Program-made: the position numbers and the translations under genes
Part shown: positions 34,010 to 46,008 of the stretch, piece by piece
Position numbering within the stretch: position 1 is the first letter of the stretch
How the letters are laid out: every line of letters starts with the position of its first letter
The notes under the pieces: model-generated
Told to the model about the DNA's origin: nothing
Databases searched by the model: none
What the model saw: only the letters and a program-made list of their open reading frames with translations
Assembly: GCF_023746615.1 (NCBI RefSeq)
Contig: NZ_CP082275.1
Span: 682,001-746,000 of the forward strand
Reading direction: 5' to 3'
DNA: 64,000 bases
Source: Grimontia kaedaensis
GTDB lineage: Bacteria > Pseudomonadota > Gammaproteobacteria > Enterobacterales > Vibrionaceae

Positions 34010-34942
34010 ATGGCATTTTCAGTACGCGCTTTGATCGCTGACGATGACAAAGCTTCGGCCAAATTGGTGGAAGTTTTGCTACAAAAATGGGGAGTCGAAG
34101 CGGTCGTCGCTCATGATGGTCTGGAGGCTTTGGAGCAGGTGATGCAGCCTGAACCTCCCTCATTGTTGATCCTTGACTGGGAAATGCCAGGCTATAGCGG
34201 TATTGAGCTTTGCCAGAAAATTCGTCAGATAGACATGGCAAACCCTCCTTACATTATTATTTGCACGGCGAGAGACAGCGCAGAGCATATCGCTGAAGGG
34301 TTGAATCAAGGAGCGAACGACTTTGTCACTAAACCTTTCAATACCCAGGTGTTAAGAGCACGGATCGAGGTTGGCCGAAGAACGCTCGAACTTCAGGCAA
34401 GACTCGTTGATGCTATGACTCGTCTCGATCATTTGGCAAGTTATGATGAATTGACAGGGTTACTTAATCGACGTGCTTTGTTCGAACGGGTTCACGAGGA
34501 TTTTTCTCGTGCCGTCAGAACAGAAAGTCGATTGTGTTTTTCTGTGTGTGATATCGACTGGTTTAAACGCATTAATGATAAATACGGTCATCCCGCGGGG
34601 GACGCAATTTTACGCCAGTTAGGTGAACTGCTCAGCCAACAGCTTAGGCCTTATGACAGGATTGGGCGTATTGGTGGTGAAGAGTTTTTACTGCTGTTTA
34701 GTGTGAAGGACGCTGGGCGAGCCTACAAGGTGCTGGAAAGGATTCGAATGGAAATAGAACGGTTCCGCTTTGAATTTGAAGGGAGGGTGATCCCTGTGAC
34801 TATGAGCTTCGGTGCTACCTTTGTCATTCCTGATGAGAGGGTGGAGCGGGTTGAAGATTACTTCAGTCATGCTGATCAGGCTCTCTATCAGTCAAAAGAA
34901 AAAGGACGAAACCTCGTTACTTTCTTTGATAATTGCGTATAA
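34010..34942 (+). CDS. Response regulator with REC and GGDEF domains
   Basis: This two-domain protein of 310 aa probably couples a phosphorelay to c-di-GMP synthesis. The REC domain (1-120) has the acidic pocket at 11-12, the phospho-acceptor Asp56 in LILDWEMPG and Lys108 in FVTKPF. A linker helix leads to a GGDEF domain (DELTGLLNRR, DIDWFKRINDKYGHPAGD) with active site GGEEF (222-226) and inhibitory RxxD (RPYD, 213-216). This is the PleD/WspR-like plan with one receiver. No histidine kinase lies next to it, so the partner is unknown. ATG 34010 fits the receiver N-terminus. Confidence 0.93.
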   Translation: MAFSVRALIADDDKASAKLVEVLLQKWGVEAVVAHDGLEALEQVMQPEPPSLLILDWEMPGYSGIELCQKIRQIDMANPPYIIICTARDSAEHIAEGLNQGANDFVTKPFNTQVLRARIEVGRRTLELQARLVDAMTRLDHLASYDELTGLLNRRALFERVHEDFSRAVRTESRLCFSVCDIDWFKRINDKYGHPAGDAILRQLGELLSQQLRPYDRIGRIGGEEFLLLFSVKDAGRAYKVLERIRMEIERFRFEFEGRVIPVTMSFGATFVIPDERVERVEDYFSHADQALYQSKEKGRNLVTFFDNCV

Positions 34943-34970
34943 AAAAACGCCTCCCAAAAGAGGCGTTTTT
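34943..34970. terminator. Bidirectional terminator between response regulator and proS
   Basis: AAAAACGCCTC / GAGGCGTTTTT stem flanked by A and T runs, between convergent genes. Confidence 0.9.
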
Positions 34971-34987
34971 CAACTCAGTTAGCGGAA

Positions 34988-36703
34988 TTAAGCCAGTTTC
35001 GCTTTCACGAACTCAACCATGTTTTCCATTTCAACTGGCACTTTCTCGCCGTCACGACGGTGTTTGTATTCAAACACGCCATTGTCCATGCTGCGCTCAC
35101 CGATGATAATAGTGTGTGGTACACCCATCAGTTCCATATCAGAGAACATAACACCTGGACGTTCTTTACGATCGTCGAACAGTACTTCAATGCCTGCTGC
35201 TGTCAGGTCAGCATACAGTTTTTCTGCCGCTTCTTTAACGCGCTCAGATTTGTGCATGTTCATTGGGACAATAGCAACGGTAAACGGTGCAATCGCGTCA
35301 GGCCAGATGATACCGTTGTCGTCGTGGTTCTGTTCAATGGCAGCTGCGACAACACGTGAAACGCCGATGCCGTAACAACCCATTTCCAGAATGGTATTCT
35401 TACCGTCAGCACCCAGCACGCCACAGTTCATTTTCTCTGAGTAGTTAGTACCCAACTGGAAGATGTGACCTACTTCGATACCACGCTTGAGAAGGATAGT
35501 GCCTTGACCACATGGGCTTGGGTCACCTTCAACCACGTTACGGATATCAGCCACTTCACCCAGCTCAACGTCACGACCCCAGTTAATGCCAAAGTAGTGT
35601 TTGTCGTCGATGTTCGCGCCCGCGCCGAAATCACTCATTGCTGCAACACTGCGATCAACGATGAAAGGAACGGTCAGGTTAACTGGACCCAGTGAGCCAG
35701 GGCCTGCATTCACAATCGCACGAATCTCTTCTTCTGTCGCAAATTGCAGCGGCATCTCAACTTGTGGAAGCTTCTCAGCTTTGATTTCGTTCAGTTCGTG
35801 GTCGCCACGAACCAGCAGCGCAACCAGATCAGCATCAACAGTGTCAGACGCTTTCACGAACAGTGTCTTAACGGTTTTCTCGATTGGCAGGTCAAACTGC
35901 TCAACAAGCTGAGCGATGGTTTTCGCATCAGGTGTATCTGCCAGTGTCATTTCCTGAGTTGGTGCAGCGCGCTCACCTGCAGGTGCAACGGCTTCTGCCA
36001 TTTCAACGTTCGCAGCGTAATCAGACTCAGTAGAAAATGCGATGGTATCTTCACCGCTGTTTGCCAGAACGTGGAATTCGTGTGACGCAGAACCACCGAT
36101 AGCACCGGTGTCAGCCAGAACTGGACGGTAATCCAGACCCATGCGATCAAATGCCGCACAGTAAGCAACGTGCATTGCTTCATATGACTTCTGCAAGCCT
36201 TCTTTGTCGATGTCGAAGCTGTAAGCGTCCATCATTGAGAATTCACGCGCGCGCATCACGCCGAAACGTGGGCGCACTTCATCACGGAACTTGGTCTGGA
36301 TCTGATACAGATTCAATGGCAGTTGCTTGTATGAGTTCACTTCATTACGAACAAGAGAAGTGATCACTTCTTCTGCCGTCGGGCTCAGAACAAACGGACG
36401 CTCGTGGCGATCAGTGAAGCGAAGTAGTTCAGGCCCCATCTTTTCTGAGCGGCCTGTTTCTTCCCATAGCTCAAACGGTTGAACTACGGGCATCAGAGTT
36501 TCAATCGCACCTGCGTTGTTGATTTCCTGACGAACGATGTTTTCAACCTTTTGCAGTACGCGCAAACCGGTTGGCAGCCAGGTGTACAGACCTGAAGCCA
36601 GTTTGCGGATCATACCGGCACGCAGCATCAGCTGGTGGCTGATCACTTCTGCGTCGTTTGGCGTTTCCTTCAAAGTAGAAAGAAGGTATTTACTGGTACG
36701 CAT
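34988..36703 (-). CDS. proS: Prolyl-tRNA synthetase
   Basis: ProS charges tRNA-Pro. The 571-aa protein is of the bacterial type: class II core with motif 2 (QIQTKFRDEVRPRFGVMRAREF) and motif 3 (GCYGIGVSRVVAAAIEQ), interrupted by a YbaK-like editing domain (about 225-390) that clears mis-charged Ala-tRNA-Pro, and a C-terminal anticodon-binding domain. It is followed by trmO upstream on the same strand as in E. coli (gap 66 bp). Confidence 0.97.
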   Translation of the reverse strand: MRTSKYLLSTLKETPNDAEVISHQLMLRAGMIRKLASGLYTWLPTGLRVLQKVENIVRQEINNAGAIETLMPVVQPFELWEETGRSEKMGPELLRFTDRHERPFVLSPTAEEVITSLVRNEVNSYKQLPLNLYQIQTKFRDEVRPRFGVMRAREFSMMDAYSFDIDKEGLQKSYEAMHVAYCAAFDRMGLDYRPVLADTGAIGGSASHEFHVLANSGEDTIAFSTESDYAANVEMAEAVAPAGERAAPTQEMTLADTPDAKTIAQLVEQFDLPIEKTVKTLFVKASDTVDADLVALLVRGDHELNEIKAEKLPQVEMPLQFATEEEIRAIVNAGPGSLGPVNLTVPFIVDRSVAAMSDFGAGANIDDKHYFGINWGRDVELGEVADIRNVVEGDPSPCGQGTILLKRGIEVGHIFQLGTNYSEKMNCGVLGADGKNTILEMGCYGIGVSRVVAAAIEQNHDDNGIIWPDAIAPFTVAIVPMNMHKSERVKEAAEKLYADLTAAGIEVLFDDRKERPGVMFSDMELMGVPHTIIIGERSMDNGVFEYKHRRDGEKVPVEMENMVEFVKAKLA

Positions 36704-36769
36704 CTAAGCTATCCGTTTATCTAATTACAGTATGGAGGGTATAAGAGCGTCATATTAACAGCGAGAACA

Positions 36770-37474
36770 CTATTCGCCAAAGGCTTCTATTGTTGTCACC
36801 GTGATTACAGGTTCAGCGACGGTAAACTTCACATTTAGGTCAAAGAGGTGAACTGCATATTCCTTGGTATCAGCTTTTCCCTTTTTATAGGCTGGGCGTG
36901 GATCTTGTGCGAGTACTTCACTAATCACCTGTTGCTTATTTTTACCTTCTTTATCTTTGGCTAAGAAGGCTAAAGGTTGAAGGTCAAACTGGACATCGAG
37001 TGTTTGAGGCGCTTCTGCAGCATATCCACCTGCAGCTTCTTCTATGGAATCCGAATAAGGGATATAAGGCTTGATGTCGATGACTGGCGTACCATCGACA
37101 AGATCGCAACTCCCAATATCAATGATTATTTTGCCACCTTCTTTACGAACCCCTTTCAAAGGCACGACCGACATACCGATACCGTTCGGTCTGAAGGTTG
37201 CGCGGCTGGCAAATACGCCAATACGCTCATTGCCACCCAAGCGGGGAGGACGGACTGTTGGCGTCCACCCTTGTTCGAGGTTTTGGTCAAACAAGAAAAG
37301 AATCCAAAGGTGCGAGAATTGCTCAATACCACGCACTGTGTCTTCATTGCATGCTTCGCCTTCTAAAACGACAGATGCCAAAGCACTTGGCGCAAGTCCT
37401 GGTTGACGGGGGACGGCGAATTTCTCTTTATAAGGGGATTCAATATGACCGACAGGCGTCAGGGAATATTTCAT
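36770..37474 (-). CDS. trmO: tRNA (N6-threonylcarbamoyladenosine37-N6)-methyltransferase TrmO
   Basis: TrmO adds a methyl group to t6A37 of tRNA-Thr with S-adenosylmethionine. The protein is about 234 aa and has the family start GHIESPYKEKFAVPRQPG, followed by FSHLWILFLF, RPPRLGGNERIGVFASRATF and LVDGTPVIDIKPYIPY. I use ATG 37474 (MKYSLTPVG), where the family domain begins; a GTG five codons upstream is possible. It lies beside proS, the E. coli order. Confidence 0.93.
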   Translation of the reverse strand: MKYSLTPVGHIESPYKEKFAVPRQPGLAPSALASVVLEGEACNEDTVRGIEQFSHLWILFLFDQNLEQGWTPTVRPPRLGGNERIGVFASRATFRPNGIGMSVVPLKGVRKEGGKIIIDIGSCDLVDGTPVIDIKPYIPYSDSIEEAAGGYAAEAPQTLDVQFDLQPLAFLAKDKEGKNKQQVISEVLAQDPRPAYKKGKADTKEYAVHLFDLNVKFTVAEPVITVTTIEAFGE

Positions 37475-37602
37475 GCTGATTTTACTCACTAGGCTATCAG
37501 AGGAACTTTACCACACTCGTCAAGATGGCCTAACAATCGTGGATGCTTGCGTTGGCAATGCGTGTCATAATCGCAGCGTAATAATGTATAGAGGGTAGCG
37601 CT

Positions 37603-38154
37603 TTGGCTAGACCAGCGGTTTTTGTCGATAGAGATGGTGTGATCAACGTTGATCATGGTTATGTCAGTACAACAGATGACTTTGAATATATAGATGGCGT
37701 TTTCGATGCTTGCCGAGCATTGAAAGAAATGGGCTATCTCCTTGTGCTGGTGACTAATCAGTCTGGTATCGCACGTGGCTACTATACGGAAGGTGAATTT
37801 CTCAACCTGACTGAATGGATGGATTGGAACTTCGCTGACAAAGGCGTGGACTTTGACGGTATCTACTACTGCCCGCATCACCCTGAACACGGCAATGACA
37901 AATACAAGCAAGACTGTGATTGCCGTAAACCTAAACCAGGTATGTTTTTCTCTGCGCGAGACTTCCTCAAGATCGACATGGAAAATTCTGTGATGATTGG
38001 AGACAAGGCCGACGACATGCGCGCTGCTGAAGCGGCAGGTATATCAACCAAGATTCTCGTTCGCACTGGAAAGGCAGTTTCACAAGAAGGTGAAAAACTG
38101 GCAACAGCGGTACTTAATAGCATTGCTGATGTGCCTGAATACCTGAAAAAGTGA
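37603..38154 (+). CDS. gmhB: D-glycero-beta-D-manno-heptose 1,7-bisphosphate 7-phosphatase
   Basis: GmhB removes the 7-phosphate in ADP-heptose synthesis for LPS core. The 183-aa HAD-family protein has motif I FVDRDGVINVDHGY, motif II VTNQSG, a zinc site with clustered Cys and His (YYCPHHPEHG and QDCDCRKPKPGM), and the motif IV GDKADDMRAA. The start is TTG (TTGGCTAGACCA) with GAGGG well placed. Its partner gmhA is also in this window at 54564. It lies just before the rRNA operon, as in E. coli rrnH. Confidence 0.95.
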   Translation: MARPAVFVDRDGVINVDHGYVSTTDDFEYIDGVFDACRALKEMGYLLVLVTNQSGIARGYYTEGEFLNLTEWMDWNFADKGVDFDGIYYCPHHPEHGNDKYKQDCDCRKPKPGMFFSARDFLKIDMENSVMIGDKADDMRAAEAAGISTKILVRTGKAVSQEGEKLATAVLNSIADVPEYLKK

Positions 38155-38189
38155 TATCCGAAATTAAAATCGGATTAAATTACACAGAA

Positions 38190-38216
38190 AAAGCAGCCGA
38201 AATTGGCTGCTTTTTT
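38190..38216 (+). terminator. Intrinsic terminator after gmhB
   Basis: AAGCAGCC / GGCTGCTTTTTT hairpin. Confidence 0.9.
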
Positions 38217-38251
38217 GTCTGTTTGATTGTCTTTTGAGCGCTTGAGCGATT

Positions 38252-38315
38252 TTTTAGAAAAAAAGCCACTTTTTCATAATAAAGGTATTGCCAACAAAAA
38301 AACTCTCCCTATAAT
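38252..38315 (+). promoter_or_regulatory. rRNA operon promoter P1 with UP element
   Basis: TTGCCA (38288-38293), 16-bp spacer, TATAAT (38310-38315), then the GC-rich discriminator GCGCTCC. The A/T-rich tract 38252-38286 fits an UP element. The spacing and discriminator are those of E. coli rrn P1 promoters controlled by ppGpp and DksA. Confidence 0.85.
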
Positions 38316-38370
38316 GCGCTCCTCGTTGGCACGGCAAAGTCCGCAGCTAACACGAGGAAAGCAAAAGTGC

Positions 38371-38398
38371 TTGACTCGAAAAAAGAGTTGAGTTTAAA
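38371..38398 (+). promoter_or_regulatory. rRNA operon promoter P2
   Basis: TTGACT (38371-38376), 16-bp spacer, TTTAAA (38393-38398), about 83 bp after P1. Tandem P1-P2 promoters are the rule in rrn operons. Confidence 0.65.
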
Positions 38399-38426
38399 TC
38401 TCACTCCGCTCAGCAAGGCTGAGCAA

Positions 38427-38440
38427 GTTCTTTAACAATT
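38427..38440 (+). promoter_or_regulatory. rrn leader boxA (antitermination)
   Basis: GTTCTTTAACAATT matches the boxA core used by NusB/NusE antitermination. Just after it, 38442-38468 is complementary to 40184-40210, forming the RNase III processing stem of pre-16S RNA. The rest of the 463-bp gmhB-16S gap holds the terminator and promoters listed separately. Confidence 0.75.
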
Positions 38441-38617
38441 TGACCTATGCAATCTGTGTGGGCACTCGTGATTGATAGACAAAAGATTTATCGATGTTTG
38501 CTGAGTGACCAAACGACATAACTTCGGTTATATCGGCACAGTCAATTCGTTCTGCTCTTTCTTTACTTTGTAGAGAGGGGTTAGAACACAACAGTATTTC
38601 ATCGAGCCAAAAACTTT

Positions 38618-40169
<1,552 letters not shown>

Positions 40170-40300
40170 ACGATACTATTAATGCTAGTGTCCACACAGA
40201 TTGTATAGGTTGAAAAAGTAAAGAGTGGTCGAGGTTCCCAAACCTCGACATTGTGTTTTTCGGTATGATGTCGCTTCTCGCAAGCTCGTCACTCCACTAA

Positions 40301-40340
40301 CACAACGTTAGCGAAACATGTTTCGCTGACAAACGTTGTG
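40301..40340 (+). other. Long spacer hairpin abutting tRNA-Glu
   Basis: CACAACGTT pairs with AACGTTGTG and, inside, AGCGAAACA pairs with TGTTTCGCT, giving an almost continuous stem. Its last base is the first base of tRNA-Glu. It may mark the tRNA 5' processing site. A smaller perfect hairpin lies at 40228-40249. Confidence 0.7.
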
Positions 40341-40415
40341 TCCCATTCGTCTAGAGGCCTAGGACACCGCCCTTTCACGGCGGTAACAGGGGTTCGACTC
40401 CCCTATGGGACGCCA
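40340..40415 (+). tRNA. tRNA-Glu (anticodon TTC)
   Basis: 76 nt with a complete cloverleaf, anticodon loop CCTTTCACG, T-loop GGTTCGACTCC and encoded CCA. It is the first of three tRNAs in the 16S-23S spacer. Confidence 0.97.
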
Positions 40416-40417
40416 CT

Positions 40418-40493
40418 GGGTCGTTAGCTCAGTTGGTAGAGCAGTTGACTTTTAATCAATTGGTCGCAGGTTCGAATCCTGCACGACCCACCA
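40418..40493 (+). tRNA. tRNA-Lys (anticodon TTT)
   Basis: 76 nt, anticodon loop ACTTTTAAT, T-loop GGTTCGAATCC and encoded CCA. It starts two bases after tRNA-Glu. Confidence 0.97.
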
Positions 40494-40562
40494 TCTTCTT
40501 CCACAGAGGATGTAAAACTTCGTTTGGGTTTTGCCCTTTTAAAGGTAAAAGCAAACATATGT

Positions 40563-40638
40563 GGGCGATTAGCTCAGTTGGGAGAGCACCTCCCTTACAA
40601 GGAGGGGGTCACTGGTTCGAGCCCGGTATCGCCCACCA
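40563..40638 (+). tRNA. tRNA-Val (anticodon TAC)
   Basis: 76 nt, anticodon loop CCTTACAAG, T-loop GGTTCGAGCCC and encoded CCA. A Glu-Lys-Val spacer is one of the known Vibrionaceae spacer types. Confidence 0.96.
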
Positions 40639-40854
40639 CTTTTCCTTTATGCTGCGTTGAAGCCTTTCTCGTTTAGCGAACTAAACGTCGAAACACTTCG
40701 CCTTGCCTAAAGAAAAAGCACACTCTCTAATCATTTTCTGCAATGGACTCGCAGACCCTTTAAATGTCATTTATAGGGTGCGAATTTTTGCCGCCCCAAT
40801 TCGGGAAGAAAGTCATTAGAAAGTGGTTTTATGCCACGTTCTCTTTACGAGAAA

Positions 40855-40869
40855 TGCTCTTTAAAAATC
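40855..40869 (+). promoter_or_regulatory. Spacer boxA before 23S
   Basis: TGCTCTTTAAAAATC matches boxA. The 491-nt spacer between tRNA-Val and 23S otherwise holds small hairpins (40671-40686 with a CGAA loop; 40969-40990) and, from about 41114, the 5' half of the pre-23S processing stem that pairs with 44009-44034. No gene is visible. Confidence 0.75.
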
Positions 40870-41129
40870 TGGAAAGCTGACTAAACAAACTGATTCAGTT
40901 TGTTTGTAAAAGTTCTCAAATGTTGACTCTACGGAGTTAACACCAAACACATTCAAGTGTTCTTGGTTTCATCACTTCTTCAAAAGTGATGAACAATATT
41001 TGAGTCCGGCGAAATCGTTCAACGCTTTATGTTTCCGCTTTTTAAGAAAAAGCAGAGGCAAAAAGGGTGAACATTGTTCTTAGGAACAACCTTGGTTGTT
41101 TGAACCTACGAAACCTCTTGGGGTTGTAT

Positions 41130-44016
<2,887 letters not shown>

Positions 44017-44143
44017 TACAACACCCAAGGGGTTTTGACGGACTCGAATAAGAACGTTGAATGTGTAAGAACGAGAACAAACAAGTCACTTTCCAAGATT
44101 TTGGTTTTTACCTTTTTTAAAAAGGTGAAGACTTAGCAGAATT

Positions 44144-44263
44144 TGCTTGGCGACCATAGCGTTATGGACCCACCTGACTCCATGCCGAACTCAGTAGTGA
44201 AACGTAACAGCGCCGATGGTAGTGTGGGGTCTCCCCATGTGAGAGTAGGACATCGCCAGGCTT
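44144..44263 (+). rRNA. rrf: 5S ribosomal RNA
   Basis: 120 nt from TGCTTGGCGACCATAGCG to GCCAGGCTT, with the usual core CACCTGACTCCATGCCGAAC. A small hairpin (ACCTTTTTT / AAAAAGGT) lies between 23S and 5S. Confidence 0.97.
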
Positions 44264-44303
44264 CCAATTTAAGTTATTGTGCTGAACACACAGTAATTTG
44301 AGT

Positions 44304-44380
44304 GGAGCGGTAGTTCAGTTGGTTAGAATACCGGCCTGTCACGCCGGGGGTCGCGGGTTCGAGTCCCGTCCGCTCCGCCA
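44304..44380 (+). tRNA. tRNA-Asp (anticodon GTC)
   Basis: 77 nt, anticodon loop CCTGTCACG, T-loop GGTTCGAGTCC and encoded CCA. The distal position after 5S matches E. coli rrn operons. Confidence 0.97.
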
Positions 44381-44416
44381 CTTCTTAAAGAGAAGCTAAC
44401 TCTTAAAAACAGCAAC

Positions 44417-44493
<77 letters not shown>

Positions 44494-44499
44494 CCTTTA

Positions 44500-44527
44500 A
44501 GCCTCAGCAGTAATGCTGGGGCTTTCT
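44500..44527 (+). terminator. First terminator of the rRNA operon
   Basis: AGCCTCAGCA / TGCTGGGGCT stem (one G-T pair) followed by TTCTC. The T run is short, so some read-through is likely. Confidence 0.7.
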
Positions 44528-44580
44528 CATATATAGAATTTGGCTCTGTGAGCTAATTTTTGGGGCTGGAGCGCCAGTCC

Positions 44581-44639
44581 GATCAAATCCCTCCCCCCCT
44601 GCCATCTTCAAGCCTCAGCAGAAATGCTGAGGCTTTTTT
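44581..44639 (+). pseudogene. Decayed copy of the tRNA-Trp 3' end plus a second terminator
   Basis: This stretch repeats 44471-44527: AAATCCCTCC-CCCCTGCCA corresponds to the 3' acceptor strand and CCA of tRNA-Trp, and it is followed by a perfect AGCCTCAGCA / TGCTGAGGCT terminator with six T. The 5' two thirds of a tRNA are missing, so this is a remnant, not a gene. The 53 bases between the copies show no other feature. Confidence 0.8.
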
Positions 44640-44738
44640 GCATTTTGGTGTTTGGCTTTGCTCTTAAATCCCTGTGCGGGAGTGACTGTTTATGTGTATC
44701 CTTCAGGCTGGTTTAGTTCTCAAACACTAATCGGCACT

Positions 44739-45596
44739 ATGAATCAACTTCGAAGCCTTTGGGTTATTCTCTCTACCGCATTTCTTCTACTAGGTATCGC
44801 TCTCGTCTACTTTCTTGTTGATGTCCCTGACTCACCTCAGCTTGCTTCCGGGCAAGGTGCTGTGAAATGCCGCGAGTACAAAAGTTCTTCGGTGGTTGAT
44901 GTATCGAAGCCTTTAAACATCGCTGTATGGAATATCTATAAACAGCAGTTGGAAGGTTGGGATACTGAACTTAAGTCGCTGGCGGCAGACAACACCATCA
45001 TTTTGCTTCAGGAAGCACAAACCAAACCACAAATGCTCAGCTATGTGGAAGAGAGCGGTTGGCATAGTAATCAGGCCTATGCATTTGCGATCAATGGAGA
45101 GATCGCGGGTGTAATGACATTGTCTGAACCAGTACCAGAGACAGTGTGTGCCTATACCAAAGTTGAACCTTATCTGCGATTACCTAAGAGTGCGTTATAC
45201 AGCGCTTTTCCGCTTTCCAATGGGGAAATGTTGTCTGTGATTAACCTTCACAGTATCAATTTTACTTATGGTGTGACTGAGTATTCTGAGCAACTGGATG
45301 CGTTGGTTGAAGTGGTAGAGCCACTTAAGGGCCCTTTGATTATTGCCGGAGACTTAAACACCTGGAGTAATGAACGACTGTCTGTCGTGAGAGGTAAGTT
45401 AAGTTCAATGGGGCTAAAGGAAGCGAATTTCCAGCCAGATGAAAGGCTACGGGTTTTCAGCCATCCGTTGGACCACGTATTTTATCGTGGGGTGACGTTA
45501 CAACACGCTAAATCTATCGATACTCCCGCCTCCGATCACGCGAGGCTCGAAGCGAGCTTTGTGTTTGATGAGGCGAAAGAAAAAGGCAGCGATTAA
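44739..45596 (+). CDS. yafD: Endonuclease/exonuclease/phosphatase family protein YafD
   Basis: The protein is about 285 aa, with one N-terminal hydrophobic anchor (about 7-25) and an EEP-fold domain. Motifs resembling the catalytic set are NIAVWNIYKQQ, LLQEAQTKPQM (Glu), INLHSINFT, IIAGDLNTWS (Asp-Asn) and ASDHARLEA (Asp-His). It aligns with E. coli YafD throughout. The substrate is unknown. I start at ATG 44739, which leaves the hydrophobic anchor intact, although no strong ribosome site is visible. It follows the rRNA operon as in E. coli. Confidence 0.88.
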   Translation: MNQLRSLWVILSTAFLLLGIALVYFLVDVPDSPQLASGQGAVKCREYKSSSVVDVSKPLNIAVWNIYKQQLEGWDTELKSLAADNTIILLQEAQTKPQMLSYVEESGWHSNQAYAFAINGEIAGVMTLSEPVPETVCAYTKVEPYLRLPKSALYSAFPLSNGEMLSVINLHSINFTYGVTEYSEQLDALVEVVEPLKGPLIIAGDLNTWSNERLSVVRGKLSSMGLKEANFQPDERLRVFSHPLDHVFYRGVTLQHAKSIDTPASDHARLEASFVFDEAKEKGSD

Positions 45597-45612
45597 CGCT
45601 GCCTTTCTTTTT
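45582..45612 (+). terminator. Terminator overlapping the yafD stop codon
   Basis: AAAGGCAGCG / CGCTGCCTTTCTTTTT stem. The yafD stop (ending at 45596) lies in the loop. Confidence 0.8.
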
Positions 45613-45616
45613 CAGA

Positions 45617-45943
45617 TTGCGTGAACATGGTTCGGGAACAAGGATGGCATTTGAGAGTGCAATTTCTCGCCATATCGCTGACCTTGATGTTTGGCGCGAG
45701 TATGAGCATATTCCAGTTATTCGAAGTCTTGTTGCCAATGGGCCTTATGTCACCTGCTTACCTTACTTAGATGTTGAGCATTATATTAAAGACGGAAAGT
45801 TGGTGGCGCTGAACGTACCAGAGTTAGATATCTCCCGTTCACTTTCTTTTGTATGGCGGGCTGATATGGCGGAAAACCCGGTGGTGGATTGCTTTAAGAG
45901 GGAAGGTATCAGGATGATGAAGCGATACCCTATGGTGATGTAA
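45617..45943 (+). pseudogene. LysR-family regulator remnant (C-terminal part of effector domain)
   Basis: The 108 codons read REHGSGTRMAFE, then a typical LysR substrate-domain ending (VANGPYVTCLPYLDVEHYIKDGKLVAL). The helix-turn-helix and the first half of the effector domain are missing, and the DNA just before is the yafD terminator. The first possible start is TTG with no ribosome site. This is best read as a gene fragment. In E. coli the LysR gene yafC lies next to yafD, so it could be a remnant of yafC; this is an inference from position. Confidence 0.78.
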
Positions 45944-45959
45944 TCAATTTTGTTGATAC

Positions 45960-45995
45960 AAAAAAGCGCGCAGCGAAAATGCTGCGCGCTTTTTC
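45960..45995. terminator. Bidirectional terminator between LysR remnant and mltD
   Basis: AGCGCGCAGC / GCTGCGCGCT stem with A run on the left and T run on the right. Confidence 0.92.
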
Positions 45996-46008
45996 TACGA
46001 ACTAGAAG

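Noticed and set aside
29798..34942. Possible defence island around the patatin-like lipase
   Set aside because: There is no CD-NTase, CBASS accessory gene, nuclease, toxin or integrase, and the neighbours are housekeeping genes; kept only as a signalling-cluster finding.
44581..44639. Possible second tRNA-Trp gene
   Set aside because: Only the acceptor strand and CCA are preserved; there is no D-arm, anticodon arm or matching 5' acceptor strand upstream.
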